64,000 bases of DNA from CAWAXW01 sp963786155 (lineage in GTDB: Bacteria > Actinomycetota > CADDZG01 > WHSQ01). Numbering within the stretch: position 1 is the first letter of the stretch; each line of letters opens with the position of its first letter. Below the pieces are notes generated by a model that did no database searches, was not told the origin of the DNA, and was given only the letters and a program-made list of their open reading frames with translations. The translations under genes were made by a program, and so were the position numbers. Shown here in pieces: positions 53,938 to 63,701 of this stretch. The DNA is taken from positions 1,426,001 to 1,490,000 of the forward strand of contig CAWAXW010000006.1 of the NCBI GenBank assembly GCA_963786155.1, written 5' to 3'.

Positions 53938-54374
53938 TTGGTCAAGATCAGGTTGAAGCGCGTCGGCAAACGCAAGCAGCCCCATTACAGGGTTGTGGTT
54001 GCCGATTCCCGCAGCCCCAGGGACGGGCGCATCATCGAGTCCATCGGTCACTACCACCCCCGCAGCGACCCCTCCGAGGTCGTCATCGACACCGAGCGGG
54101 CCCAGTACTGGATCGATCGAGGCGCCCAGCCCTCCAACACGGTCACGAAGCTCCTCTACGATCGCGTCGACCCCGGCAAGAGGCCGCCGCGGCCGCCGCC
54201 GAGCCCACAGCCGAAAGGCCGAAGAAGAAAGTCACCCCGGCTGCCGGGGTAAAGGCCACGCCCGCCGCTTCGGTGGCGGAGACGCCCGACGACGCCGAGC
54301 CGCCCGCGGCCGTGCCCGAGGCCACCGATCAGGCGCCAGCCGCGCCCGAAGCCGACACGCCGGACACGGCTTAA
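53938..54374 (+). CDS. rpsP: 30S ribosomal protein S16 with an Ala/Pro/Glu-rich tail (one frame break)
   Basis: The first 80 residues are a standard S16: VKIRLKRVGKRKQPHYRVVV, SRSPRDGRIIESIGHYHPRS, then KLLYDRVDPGK. The continuing frame gives an Arg/Pro-rich nonsense tail ending at 54252. The next frame gives AAAAAAEPTAERPKKKVTPA and so on to a TAA at 54372, exactly the Ala/Pro/Glu tail common on actinobacterial S16. One missing base near 54181 joins the two. TTG start behind AGAGGTG. Confidence 0.92.
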
Positions 54375-54377
54375 GCA

Positions 54378-54615
54378 ATGACTCGCGCGGCTCGTCGATT
54401 ACGTCGCCCCCTGGTTGGTCGATCACCCCGACGAGATCGAGGTCGAGGAGATCGAAGGCGAGCGCGACGGAGTCGTCGTCGAGATCACAGTTCACCCGGA
54501 AGACATGGGCAAGATCATCGGCAAGCGCGGCCGGATCATCCGAGCCCTTCGCCTCGTCGCCAAGGCCGCCGGCCAGCGTCAGGGCGAGAACGTAGCGGTC
54601 GAGGTGGTGGACTGA
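54378..54615 (+). CDS. KH-domain RNA-binding protein (frame disturbed at the start)
   Basis: The small KhpA-like protein that always sits between rpsP and rimM in actinobacteria: VDHPDEIEVEEIEGERDGVV, then the KH motif GKIIGKRGRIIRALRLVAKA and GENVAVEVVD. The frame continues upstream as LARLVDYVAPW, also family-like, but meets a stop before any start codon. The ATG at 54378 is in another frame. One extra base between 54380 and 54390 would explain this. Otherwise the TTG at 54415 would have to start a shortened protein. Confidence 0.85.
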
Positions 54616-55112
54616 CCCGACCGGCGCGCTTGCTGGCGGGTCGCATCGGCAAGCCCCACGGCATCGCGGGCGAGGTCTACGTCGAGCCGATCTCGGACGA
54701 TCCGCATCGCTTCGATCCAGGGTCTTCGGTGATCCATGCGAGCGGGCGCCCACTCCTGGTTGAGTCGTCCAGGAGGCACCGCGATCGATTGCTCGTGAAG
54801 TTCCAAGGGACCGACTCGCGCGCTGATGCCGAGAGTCTGACCGGCGCCCTTTACGTGGAACCCTCGGACCTGCGCAGGCTCGATCCAGGTGAGTATTGGG
54901 AGCACGACCTCCTTGGCTGCGAGGTGGTTCTGGGCGACGGTTCTACCGTCGGCCGCGTGGTTGGTTTCGTTCCGGGCGCGGCTCAGGACTTGTTGACGGT
55001 CAAGACCGCAGAGGGCGACCGCCTCGTACCGATGGTGAAGGCGATCGTCACCGAAGTCGACGTTCCCAACGGTCGCGTCGTGCTCGATCCGCCGGAGGGT
55101 TTGCTGGATTGA
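54612..55112 (+). CDS. rimM: 16S rRNA processing protein RimM
   Basis: Helps 30S head assembly and binds S19. It has the RimM domain (LLAGRIGKPHGIAGEVYVEP) and the PRC-barrel (EYWEHDLLGCEVVLGDGSTV, VPGAAQDLLTVKT). It has 166 residues from a CTG at 54612 that overlaps the previous stop as CTGA. A TTG at 54630 would give a start at LAGRIGKPHG and is a good alternative. trmD overlaps by four bases. Confidence 0.92.
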   Translation: MTRPARLLAGRIGKPHGIAGEVYVEPISDDPHRFDPGSSVIHASGRPLLVESSRRHRDRLLVKFQGTDSRADAESLTGALYVEPSDLRRLDPGEYWEHDLLGCEVVLGDGSTVGRVVGFVPGAAQDLLTVKTAEGDRLVPMVKAIVTEVDVPNGRVVLDPPEGLLD

Positions 55113-55777
55113 GGGTCGACGTCGTAACGATCTTCCCCGAGCTATTCGATGCGCCCTTGAGCACAAGCCTCCTCGGCAAGGCCGTGGAGGCGGGACTCCT
55201 CACTGTTCGCGTCCACGATCTGCGCGAGCGCGGCTTGGGCGCCCATCGCGCGGTTGACGACTCCCCTTATGGCGGGGGCCCAGGCATGGTCATGCGACCG
55301 GAGCCGATCTTCGAGATCGTCGAACCTCTGCTGACGGATGACACCAGGGTGGTGTTGCTGTCGGCGCGCGGCCGGCGATTCGATCAAAAGGTCGCTGCTA
55401 CCTACGCCAAGCTCGATCATCTGGTCTTGATCTGTGGTCGCTACGAGGGTGTCGACGAGCGGGTAGCGAACCACCTCGCCGACGAAGAGCTCTCCATCGG
55501 CGACTTCGTGCTGGCCGGCGGAGAGGCGGCGGCTGCGGTAGTTATCGAAGCCGTCTCTCGTCTCATACCCGGCGTTCTGGGCAATGCGGCCTCGCTGACC
55601 GATGAGTCCCATTCATCGGGAACACTGGAGTATCCGCAGTACACGCGCCCCGCGAACTATCGCGGATGGAGCGTTCCAGACATCTTGCTCTCCGGAGATC
55701 ACGGCGCGATCGCCCGCTGGAGAGAAGAACAAGCGGTCCAAGCCACTAGAGAGCGCCGTCCCGACCTTCTAAAGTAA
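55109..55777 (+). CDS. trmD: tRNA (guanine-37-N1)-methyltransferase
   Basis: Methylates G37 of tRNAs to prevent frameshifting. The 222-residue protein has VDVVTIFPELFDAPLSTSLL, DDSPYGGGPGMVMRPEPIFE, the trefoil-knot part LICGRYEGVDERV and SIGDFVLAGGEAAA, and YPQYTRPANYRGWSVPDILL. TTG start in a TTGA overlap with rimM. rplS, which usually follows, is absent here. Confidence 0.95.
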   Translation: MRVDVVTIFPELFDAPLSTSLLGKAVEAGLLTVRVHDLRERGLGAHRAVDDSPYGGGPGMVMRPEPIFEIVEPLLTDDTRVVLLSARGRRFDQKVAATYAKLDHLVLICGRYEGVDERVANHLADEELSIGDFVLAGGEAAAAVVIEAVSRLIPGVLGNAASLTDESHSSGTLEYPQYTRPANYRGWSVPDILLSGDHGAIARWREEQAVQATRERRPDLLK

Positions 55778-55842
55778 CTTTCGTGTGTCCCTGAAGTTAA
55801 TAGGGGATGGCACAACAACGCTCTCTAGAAAGGGGAGAAGAA

Positions 55843-56454
55843 TTGGATCTATATGAGTCGACGCGCCGCGAGAAGTGGCACGTGTTCGCAGCGGCCATCA
55901 TCGGCGCGTTCCTGGTATCACTGGTCGGCCCTCCAGTGGTCGAGGCAGCAACAAGCACAGTCAAGGTCAAGGGACCTGTGGTAGCAAAGATTCAGGACTC
56001 GACGGGTGACGTCGTCGTGTCGCGTGAGATCCCCGACATGGGGCTCACCGCCTCGGAAGGTAGCGAGGGTGCTCTCGACGTCAACTCGTTCCCGGGTGGC
56101 GGCGGAGTTCTCGGCATAGCGGACTGCAGCGCAGCCGAGGGTGCAAGTGCACCTCCGGGACGCAATCTCCCGAACAAGATCGAGATCCCAGGCGGGAAGA
56201 TCGCAACCGCGATCATCGTGACAGGCAATAGCGTTCGCGCGCAGATCAGCTCGGAAGCCACCGACGCTCTCATCCTGGGCGCGCAGGCGGGTGCCGCGGA
56301 TTACCCCATCACGGTCTTCCGGACGACGCCCGACAATCCGAACGTGGCCACCTCCTTGGGAACCGGGCTCTCGACGACGGCTCCTTTGAAGATGCTCTGC
56401 ACGGCTCCTGACGGTACCGACGCCGACGGGAACGTGATCGTTCTGGGTCGCTAG
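55843..56454 (+). CDS. Secreted or membrane-anchored hypothetical protein
   Basis: Not recognised. From the TTG at 55843 (five bases after AGGGGAG) it has about 203 residues. An ATG at 55807 would add twelve but lacks a proper ribosome binding site. A cytoplasmic basic start (LYESTRREKWHV), one hydrophobic helix (FAAAIIGAFLVSLVGPPVVEAA, possibly cleaved) and a soluble domain rich in Gly, Ala, Thr and Val with two cysteines follow. It is monocistronic, ended by the terminator at 56478. Confidence 0.7.
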   Translation: MDLYESTRREKWHVFAAAIIGAFLVSLVGPPVVEAATSTVKVKGPVVAKIQDSTGDVVVSREIPDMGLTASEGSEGALDVNSFPGGGGVLGIADCSAAEGASAPPGRNLPNKIEIPGGKIATAIIVTGNSVRAQISSEATDALILGAQAGAADYPITVFRTTPDNPNVATSLGTGLSTTAPLKMLCTAPDGTDADGNVIVLGR

Positions 56455-56477
56455 GCCCAACGACCAAGTACGCTGCG

Positions 56478-56508
56478 AAGGCTGGGGCTTGTAGCCCCAG
56501 CCTTTTCG
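56478..56508 (+). terminator. Intrinsic terminator before the MCE operon
   Basis: A perfect 12-base stem (AAGGCTGGGGCT and its complement) with a three-base loop, followed by TTTTC. It separates the secreted hypothetical gene from the MCE genes. Confidence 0.9.
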
Positions 56509-56537
56509 GCTTTTCTCGGGGGAGGGGGCCTAGCTAA

Positions 56538-57683
56538 GTGCCGATAACGGCCAGGCAAACCCGGATGCGGACAGCAGCGATTGGATTCCTCGCGCTCGCG
56601 CTGTTCGTCGCCGCGATCGTGGCGACGGGCTTCGTCCTTACCGGGGGTCTGAGAACCGGCACTACGGTCCGCGCCATCTTTTCGGCGCCGGGAGTCGGAC
56701 AGCAACTTCCCATCGGCGGGGACGTGAAGGTCCGCGGAGTGCTCGTTGGAACGATCACCGCCCTGACCCTCGGCGAGGACAACACGGCCGTCGTCGAGTT
56801 CGTGCTGAAGGATGACGCCGAGATTCCCGCGGAGAGCGGGGCTGAGATCCGTTCCAAAACGGTTTTCGGACAGAAATGGGTCGAGCTGAGGCCTCCCGAG
56901 ACATCGTCGGGCGAGCTCCTGGTCGATGGAAGCGTGATCCCGGATGAGCAGACGCGCGAGCCCCTCGAGCTCGAGCGGGCACTCCAACTTGGACACGATC
57001 TTCTCTCCGAGTTGCCGCTCCAAGATCTCGCAGCGGTCTTCGATGCGCTGGCCGAGGGATTCACCGGCGTCGAAGACGAGGCCCGCACTGCTCTGGACAG
57101 AGGCATCGTTGCCCTTCGAGCGGTTAACGCTCGGAGCGACGAGTTCGATCTCTCTCTTCGTCAACTACGCGAGTTCTCGGAATGGCTCGATCTTAATGAC
57201 GATGACCTCGTCACCCTCATGGACGCGTTCGACCAGGCCAACACCGAGCTCGTGGGGGCCGCGCCCGAATTCCGTGCCTCTCTCCAATCCGTGCCGATCT
57301 TCCTGGACGACTTAGCCGATTTCCAGGTGAGGGTTGAAGAAGATCTCGGGCGCTTGGTCGAGGAGGGCGCAACCGTCGCAGAGATCCTTGCCGCTCGCTC
57401 CGGGCAGCTCACGGATCTCGTCGTTCAGCTCGAGCCCTTCTTGAAGGTCTGGAACTCGGGGCTCAGCCAACCTTGCCGGGGCGAATACGAGGCGAACCTC
57501 ACTTGCTGGCAGATCTACCAGTTGCCCGGCCTCGAGAGCAGGGGCCTCTACGGCGGGTCCGCCGGGCCGCATCGCGATGACCCTTCCGATCCGGGAGTCA
57601 CCCGCGGTCGGACGACCACATCGTCCGATGACGCCCTGACGAAGGTGATCGGGGCCCCTCTCGAATCCGGACGCGCACGATGA
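56538..57683 (+). CDS. MCE (MlaD-domain) lipid transport protein, first of six
   Basis: A 381-residue MCE protein. One N-terminal membrane helix (IGFLALALFVAAIVATGFVL) and the MlaD/MCE domain (about residues 40-120; VRAIFSAPGVGQQLPIGGDV then KVRGVLVGTI) are followed by a long helical part (about 130-310) expected to form the central channel needle, and a disordered tail. In the paralogous actinobacterial operons six such proteins form one hetero-hexamer for lipid or sterol uptake. GTG start 30 bases after a terminator. No permease or ATPase gene is nearby. Confidence 0.9.
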   Translation: MPITARQTRMRTAAIGFLALALFVAAIVATGFVLTGGLRTGTTVRAIFSAPGVGQQLPIGGDVKVRGVLVGTITALTLGEDNTAVVEFVLKDDAEIPAESGAEIRSKTVFGQKWVELRPPETSSGELLVDGSVIPDEQTREPLELERALQLGHDLLSELPLQDLAAVFDALAEGFTGVEDEARTALDRGIVALRAVNARSDEFDLSLRQLREFSEWLDLNDDDLVTLMDAFDQANTELVGAAPEFRASLQSVPIFLDDLADFQVRVEEDLGRLVEEGATVAEILAARSGQLTDLVVQLEPFLKVWNSGLSQPCRGEYEANLTCWQIYQLPGLESRGLYGGSAGPHRDDPSDPGVTRGRTTTSSDDALTKVIGAPLESGRAR

Positions 57684-58672
57684 AGAGTTTCCGGTGGATC
57701 GTTGCCAAGCTGGTGATCTTCACTGTCGTCACGATCGCGATCACCGTCTGGTTGGCGGCGGTCATCGGCAACGTTCGTCTCGGGTCGTCCCCCTATGCGG
57801 TCACCGCCGAGTTCAGCGATGCAACGGGCCTGCTTGGTGGCGACGTCGTTAAGGCGGCCGGGGTAACGGTAGGTCGAGTTGGCGCGATCGAGATCTCGAA
57901 CGGGATGGCTTTGGTCACGCTCTCGATAGACGAAAGCGTCCAGATCCCGGCCGATGTATCGGCCCGCATCCGTTTCCGCAACCTCGTCGGCCAACGGATG
58001 GTGACGTTGGTCGAGATGGACACAGACTCGTCCGACGAGCTGCTGGCCGACGGGGACACGATCCCCATCGACCGAACCGAGGCGGCCTTCGACCTCACCG
58101 TTCTGTTCAACGGGCTGAGGCCCTTGATCCGGTCGACGAACCCGGCGGACGTGAACATCGTGACCGAGGAGGTCACACGGGCTCTTCGCGGCCGAGGTGC
58201 CGAGGTGGAGGCGTTGCTGGGGAACCTCGCGAGCTTCTCTAACGTGCTCGCCTCCAAAGACACAGAGATCAAGCGGCTCCTCGACAGCGTCAACATCGTG
58301 GCCGCGGATCTCGGGGGCCGCGACGAACAGCTTCGCCGCACGCTCGCGAACATCAACTCGTTCCTTACCGACATCGCTCTCGGCAAGGCAGATCTCGAAG
58401 CCGCGATCATCGAGCTCGACGACGCGGCCACGCGATTCGGGCGCATCATCGAACGAAACGACGCCAACATCACGGCCGAGATCGACGACCTTGCGACGAT
58501 CCTCGATGCCGTAGAAGACGAGAAGCTGGCGCTTCAGCAAGCGCTGCGACGACTTCCCGGCATGCTCGTCGCGGTCGAGCGGGCCACGACGTATGGCCAG
58601 TGGACGAACATCCACCTGATCCATGTCTGCAAGGACGACACGAGCCGATGTGGACGTAGGTGGGCGCAGTGA
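57680..58672 (+). CDS. MCE lipid transport protein, second
   Basis: A 330-residue protein with a membrane helix (KLVIFTVVTIAITVWLAAVI), MCE domain (VTAEFSDATGLLGGDVVKAA then GVTVGRVGAIEI) and a helical part with heptad-like Leu (EALLGNLASFSNVLASKDTE). It ends with two cysteines (HVCKDDTSRCG), seen also in mycobacterial MceB. ATG in an ATGA overlap with the first gene. Confidence 0.9.
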   Translation: MKSFRWIVAKLVIFTVVTIAITVWLAAVIGNVRLGSSPYAVTAEFSDATGLLGGDVVKAAGVTVGRVGAIEISNGMALVTLSIDESVQIPADVSARIRFRNLVGQRMVTLVEMDTDSSDELLADGDTIPIDRTEAAFDLTVLFNGLRPLIRSTNPADVNIVTEEVTRALRGRGAEVEALLGNLASFSNVLASKDTEIKRLLDSVNIVAADLGGRDEQLRRTLANINSFLTDIALGKADLEAAIIELDDAATRFGRIIERNDANITAEIDDLATILDAVEDEKLALQQALRRLPGMLVAVERATTYGQWTNIHLIHVCKDDTSRCGRRWAQ

Positions 58673-59756
58673 AGACCTTCCGGGAGCGGCGTCCATGGTT
58701 GGTGGGCCTCATCTCGATCGCGCTGATCACCATCGGCATGGTCCTCGCGTTCTCCGTGAATCGCTTCGAGGGGTTGCGCGGGGTCTACTCGATCTCGGCG
58801 GACCTCCAGGACGCCGCCGGTCTTGTGCCGGGCAACGAGGTCCGGGTTGCGGGCGTCAAGGTCGGGAACGTGAAGGCGATCGAACTGACCGCCGACGCAG
58901 CCCGCATCAGGATGGAGATCGAGGAAGACGTCCAGATCCCCGTCGAGACGCGTCTGGTCGTAAAGCTCAAGACTCTGCTCGGACAGAAGTTCATCGATCT
59001 CCAGATGCCGGCCTCCTTCATCGCGGCCCGTCCAACGGAGGGGACCCGTCAGACGCGACCGACGGGTACCTGGGCGCCGGAGACGTGATCCCAATAGAAC
59101 AGACAGAGCTGCCGTTCGAGATCTACGAAGCTGCGACGGAAGGGACAAAGGTTCTCGAAGGCATCGACAAGCGCTCTCTGCGCCGGATGCTCCGTGTGTT
59201 CAGTGGCGTGATCGGAGAGTCCAAAGAGGAGCTTGGTCCGGCTCTCGTCGGCATCGACCGCTTGGGCGAGGTCCTTTCCGTTCGGGGTGGGGACATCCGC
59301 AAGCTGCTGGACAACCTCGAGCGCGTCAGCGGCACCCTCTCTGCCGGCACCGAGGATTTCCAAGGCATCCTCAGTCGCGGTGCGGAGGTGCTGGAGGTAC
59401 TCGCTCGCAGGCGGGCGACGATCTCCTCCCTCCTGGAGGCAACCAACGATCTAACGCGCGATCTCGCTCTCGTTATCCAATCCGTACGCGCGCCGCTTGG
59501 ATCCGCAGCGGTGGACCTCGAGAGCATCTTGCTTGCGGCCCAGGAGGAAATTGACTCAATAGACAGGGCCCTGGCAGAACTCGGGATAGCCCAGGAATTG
59601 TTCGGTCAACCGGTGACCTTGGGCCGATTCGTGGAGGGCCACGTCTGCGCCGTCACTTCTGAAGACACCTGTGTGCCCGACGGCAGCCCGCAGGATCCTG
59701 GGTTGCCCGTACACAACGTCCAGCCGACGCTCCTCCCGCCACGGGGCGCCCGATGA
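58669..59756 (+). CDS. MCE lipid transport protein, third (one frame break)
   Basis: Begins KTFRERRPWLVGLISIALIT with a membrane helix and the MCE domain (ISADLQDAAGLVPGNEVRVA then GVKVGNVKAIEL). Near 59010-59034 the frame changes (one missing base). The protein continues as DGYLGAGDVIPIEQTELPFE with the helical part, ending with a two-cysteine segment (HVCAVTSEDTCVPDGSP). The GTG at 58669 in a GTGA overlap is preferred to the GTG at 58660. About 362 residues when joined. Confidence 0.86.
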
Positions 59757-61058
59757 AGGCGCGGTCTGATCTCCACATTCGTCACCGTCGCGATGATCGC
59801 GGGGGCGATCGGTGCATACATGCTCACGAACTCGCCCGAGAAGACGTATTCCGTCACCGCCGACGTCGAGCAGGCTCCGAACCTGTTCGAGGACGGCCGG
59901 GTCATGGTGCGCGGTGTTCAGGTGGGCAGCATCACCGAGGTCGAGCCCCAGCCGGATGGCGTTCGGATAACGATGGAGATAGGCGAGGACACGAAGGTCC
60001 CCGCGGACGCTCGTCTGGCCGTCGTCCCCATCACCGTCATCTCCGATCGCTACGTCCAACTGCTCCCCGCTTACGAGAGCGGACCCACCTTGCAGGACGG
60101 AGACCATCTGGGCGTGGAGCGGACGACCATCCCGGCGGAGCTCGACGAGGTCCTGACCCAGCTCGAGGGCCTGCTCGGCGCTCTGGAGCCGAGGCCCGGC
60201 CAGGTACGCGGCCCCCTGGTTCGCTTGATCGAGAGTCTCGACGAGGCTCTGGACGGTCGGTCGGAAGCTCTCGGAGGCGCCATCACCAATTCGGCCGCCG
60301 CGCTCGAGAACCTCGCCGAATCGAGCACGGAGATACAGAACCTGATCCTCAACCTCGATGTGTTCTTCGCCGGCATTGCCGATCGATCGAGCGAGATCGG
60401 CCTCCTCAACGAAAGATTCGCCCTGGTCGCGGAAGCTCTGGCCGCGGATCAGGAGAACCTCGAGGGGACTCTCGAGAACGTCACGCTTCTCTCCAACGAG
60501 ACGGCGGGGTTGATCAATGACAGCGGAGACGACATCGCCGATGCGCTCGGCGAGCTCCGCCCCGTGGTCAACGCGCTGCTTCGGAACCAGCGAGAGCTCA
60601 CCAGAGGTATGCAGTGGACCAACGTGATCGCGCAGGCCTTGGGCGAAACGGATGCGAGCGGCAAAGGTCTGTTCGCATATTCCGGGCGGCAGAGCCCACC
60701 CGGCGGAAAGGGCGCCGAGTACAACTACCGGCTCGATACCCGCGACACGGTCACCTGCGAGCGCCTCGAGCTGCTGGTCGAGACGTCGCTGCTGGAGATC
60801 AATCCGAATGCGGACCTCGACGGCTTGGTGGGAGCCGCGCTGACCTTCATCGCACCCGAGTACCAGGACGAACTGGAGTACCTGCTCTATCTGCTCATCC
60901 CCTTGTGCGCCGACTATCCCGGAGAAGACCCGGACACCGTCGGTCTGCGCGCCTTGAGCAAGATCGAGCGACTCGCCGGGCGGATGAGCGATGAAGAGAT
61001 CGGGGCCGCGGTGACCCAATGGCTGCTGGACGGGTCGAGCCCGAGGTCGGCACCGTGA
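59753..61058 (+). CDS. MCE lipid transport protein, fourth (frame disturbed at the start)
   Basis: The MCE domain (YSVTADVEQAPNLFEDGRVM then VRGVQVGSITEV) and a long helical part are intact from 59793 on. The membrane helix (LISTFVTVAMIAGAIGAYML) starts further upstream. The ATG at 59753, in the usual ATGA overlap, is out of frame by one extra base near 59757. Removing it gives MRRGLISTFVTV. Otherwise an ATG at 59793 would leave half a membrane helix. The C-terminal about 80 residues carry two cysteines. Confidence 0.86.
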
Positions 61059-62062
61059 GACGAATAGGCGTTCTGCTTGCGATCGCATCTCTCGTCGGAT
61101 CCGGCTGCGGATTGGTCGGCGGCTCCGAGGGCCACCAGGTCGTTGCCTACTTCGAGGACGTCGGGGATCTCGTGGATCGTGCGACGGTCCAGGTCAACGA
61201 CGTGGAGATCGGTCAGGTGACCGGCATAGATCTCGTCCTCGACGACGGCGAAATGGTCGCTCGCGTGACGATGTCCGTCGATGAAGAGGAGCGCATCTCC
61301 ACGGAAGGGCTCACCGCGCTCATCCGCCAGACCTCATTGCTCGGCGAACAGTTCGTCGAGCTCCTGCCGGCGAGCGACGAGCCGCCTTACCTTGGCTCCC
61401 AGGAGTTCGTCATCGACGTGTCCGACACGGACCGGCGCGTTTCGATCGAGACTTTCCTCGGAGACCTATCGGCCTTCGTTGGGGGAGCCGGCCTCGAGGA
61501 CTTGAACCAATTCACGCACGCTCAGGCGCTGATCCTGGAGGACCGGGGCCGTCGCTTCGGTGAGTCGATCCACGAGCTCGAGCTATTCACTCGGGTCTTG
61601 TCCGCCCGCCGATTCGACATCGCGGACGCAATCGATTCTCTCGCGAATGCCGGTGAGACCTTCGTCTCCAACCAGGCAACGCTCGACCGATTCCTCGACT
61701 CCCTCGACGAGGCGAACGTGCTGTTGGCCGATCAGGGCGACGAGCTGCGCCGGCTGTTCTCCTCGCTGCGCCGCTTCGGGACGGTGAGCTCGCGCTTCCT
61801 CGCCCGCCATGAGGAAGCGATCGACCGGCAGTTCATGGCGTTGCGCCCCGTGTTCCGTGCACTGGCTTCGGCCGAGGGCGAATTGCGCGTCGACATCCAA
61901 CGGCTCGCAACCTTCTTCGAGCTTTTCCCGAAGAGCCTTGGGGGTGGGGGAGGCGGTAACGGAAAGGGTGACTACGTGCAGGCCGACGCGATCCTGTGCG
62001 AGATCCTCTCCCGGTGCCACACGGAGGGTGAGAAGGGCGACGTCAAGGGAGAAGGCTCGTGA
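61055..62062 (+). CDS. MCE lipid transport lipoprotein, fifth (MceE-like)
   Basis: A 335-residue protein with a lipoprotein signal (RRIGVLLAIASLVGSGCGLV; Cys about residue 18), then the MCE domain (VVAYFEDVGDLVDRATVQVN then DVEIGQVTGIDL) and helical part. In mycobacterial mce operons the fifth protein is likewise the lipoprotein (LprK-type), so the gene order is conserved. GTG in a GTGA overlap. Confidence 0.9.
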   Translation: MRRIGVLLAIASLVGSGCGLVGGSEGHQVVAYFEDVGDLVDRATVQVNDVEIGQVTGIDLVLDDGEMVARVTMSVDEEERISTEGLTALIRQTSLLGEQFVELLPASDEPPYLGSQEFVIDVSDTDRRVSIETFLGDLSAFVGGAGLEDLNQFTHAQALILEDRGRRFGESIHELELFTRVLSARRFDIADAIDSLANAGETFVSNQATLDRFLDSLDEANVLLADQGDELRRLFSSLRRFGTVSSRFLARHEEAIDRQFMALRPVFRALASAEGELRVDIQRLATFFELFPKSLGGGGGGNGKGDYVQADAILCEILSRCHTEGEKGDVKGEGS

Positions 62063-63657
62063 AGCTCAGCCGTCGCCTCACCATCAATCTCGTGGCCATC
62101 CTGGGCCTCTTCGTCTTGACGGTCGGTTGGGTCGTAACGAGGGTGGTCGGCGCAGGCCTAGGCGACCCGATGGTCGTCACCGCGGACTTTGCCGCTTCTG
62201 GAGGGGTGTTCTCGAACCAAGAGGTCACGTATCGCGGCGTCCTCATCGGCAAGACGGGCGAGCTGAAGCTCAACGACGATGGGGTCGACATCGAGCTTCT
62301 TATCGATCCTGAGTGGAGGGATGAGATTCCCGCCGACGTGCTCGCCACCGTCCAGAGCAAGAGCGCGGTAGGGGAGCAATTCGTCAACCTGACGCCGCAG
62401 AGTTCGGGGGGCGACACGCTGGAGGATGGGGACACGATCCCGCGCGATCGGACGGATCTGCCCGTCGACTTCCAGAAGCTACTGCGGACATTGGACCGCG
62501 TCCTTGCAGATATCCCGCCCGAGACCACGAGCCGCTTGGTGACCAACCTCGCCGACGGCCTTCGAGGGCGGGGCGAAGACATCAGCACGGTCATCCGGTC
62601 ACTTGCCGTGCTCTCGGACGCATTCGCCGACGTGGCCCCCGAGCAACAGACGCTGCTGGAGAACGCCACGACCGCAGGCTCCGCATTCCTTGCCTCCAAG
62701 GACGAGTTCTCTCGTGCGATCCGGGCCATCGACGAGGTTCTCTTGACCCTCGGCGAACCGAACCTCCAGCGCGATCTGTTCGCCGCGAACGACCGGCTCG
62801 CGCGCGAGGGCATAGACCTCCTAGCCCGCAAGGGGGACAAGCTCGCCTCGGGCATCTCCGCGCTCGCCGACTTCGTGCATCTTCAATTGGAGCAGCGCGA
62901 TGAGATCGTCGACAGCCTCGAATACGTGCCGCAGTTCCTCCACGCGATCGAAGACGCCTCGATCCCGTGGCAAGACCCTGACGGCGATCGTTACTTCCGC
63001 ATCCGCGCGGGGCTCGTGTACGACAACGTCCGGAAGTCGTGGCCGTGTCGCTACAACGTGAGCGAGGACTACAACCGATTCCCGCACGAGCGTGAGGGAA
63101 AGCCCCTCGAGCTAGAGGTCCCCTGCGAACCGGATTCCGCCGCACGCGCGGTGGCTGCGGATCTGCTGGCGGTGCTCCGCGACGTAGAACGTGCCACCGA
63201 GGACCCGGCGGAGCCTTCCACCATCGAGGTCGAAGAGATCCCCATGCCCGAGGCTCCCTTCGCCTGGCCCGTGAGCGGTCCGGTGACGTCGCCGTTCGGG
63301 CCGCGCGATGACGAGAGCTTCCACTACGGGATCGACATCGGGGGCGAAACTGGAGACCCCGTCGGCGCGGCCGCGGACGGAACGGTGGTGCATGCCGGCG
63401 AATACTCGGAGTTCGGCCTAACCGTGGTCGTCAACCATCACGATGGCTACCTCACGGTTTACTCGCGCCTTTCCGAGATAAGCGCGGCGCTCGGCTCAGA
63501 TGTCGAGCAGGGCGACGAGATCGGCCTGCTCGGGTGCACGGGCACTTGCGAATCCGACCATCTCCATTTCGAGATCCAATTCGACGGCGAGCCCGTAGAC
63601 CCCCTCGAGCTCCTGCCCGGAGGCGGCCTGTTCGCGCCGTCGTCCGACAAGGACTAG
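62059..63657 (+). CDS. MCE protein fused to an M23 (LytM-like) peptidase domain, sixth
   Basis: A 532-residue protein. It has a membrane helix (LVAILGLFVLTVGWVVTRVV), the MCE domain (about residues 35-115; VVTADFAASGGVFSNQEVTY) and the helical channel part (about 130-300). A linker with cysteines near residues 334 and 356 leads to a C-terminal M23 domain (about 412-520). Zinc ligands H422 and D426 (FHYGIDIGG) and H503 in DHLHFE (H501, H503) are present. The other catalytic His, expected in YxHLS, is Arg470 (VYSRLSE). The fold is probably kept and the activity doubtful. The domain may bind peptidoglycan or regulate hydrolases, as EnvC does. Confidence 0.92.
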   Translation: MKLSRRLTINLVAILGLFVLTVGWVVTRVVGAGLGDPMVVTADFAASGGVFSNQEVTYRGVLIGKTGELKLNDDGVDIELLIDPEWRDEIPADVLATVQSKSAVGEQFVNLTPQSSGGDTLEDGDTIPRDRTDLPVDFQKLLRTLDRVLADIPPETTSRLVTNLADGLRGRGEDISTVIRSLAVLSDAFADVAPEQQTLLENATTAGSAFLASKDEFSRAIRAIDEVLLTLGEPNLQRDLFAANDRLAREGIDLLARKGDKLASGISALADFVHLQLEQRDEIVDSLEYVPQFLHAIEDASIPWQDPDGDRYFRIRAGLVYDNVRKSWPCRYNVSEDYNRFPHEREGKPLELEVPCEPDSAARAVAADLLAVLRDVERATEDPAEPSTIEVEEIPMPEAPFAWPVSGPVTSPFGPRDDESFHYGIDIGGETGDPVGAAADGTVVHAGEYSEFGLTVVVNHHDGYLTVYSRLSEISAALGSDVEQGDEIGLLGCTGTCESDHLHFEIQFDGEPVDPLELLPGGGLFAPSSDKD

Positions 63658-63701
63658 CCCCCTCGGCAGGCAGGGCCCTTCGCGGACGCGACGATAGGAG
63701 C

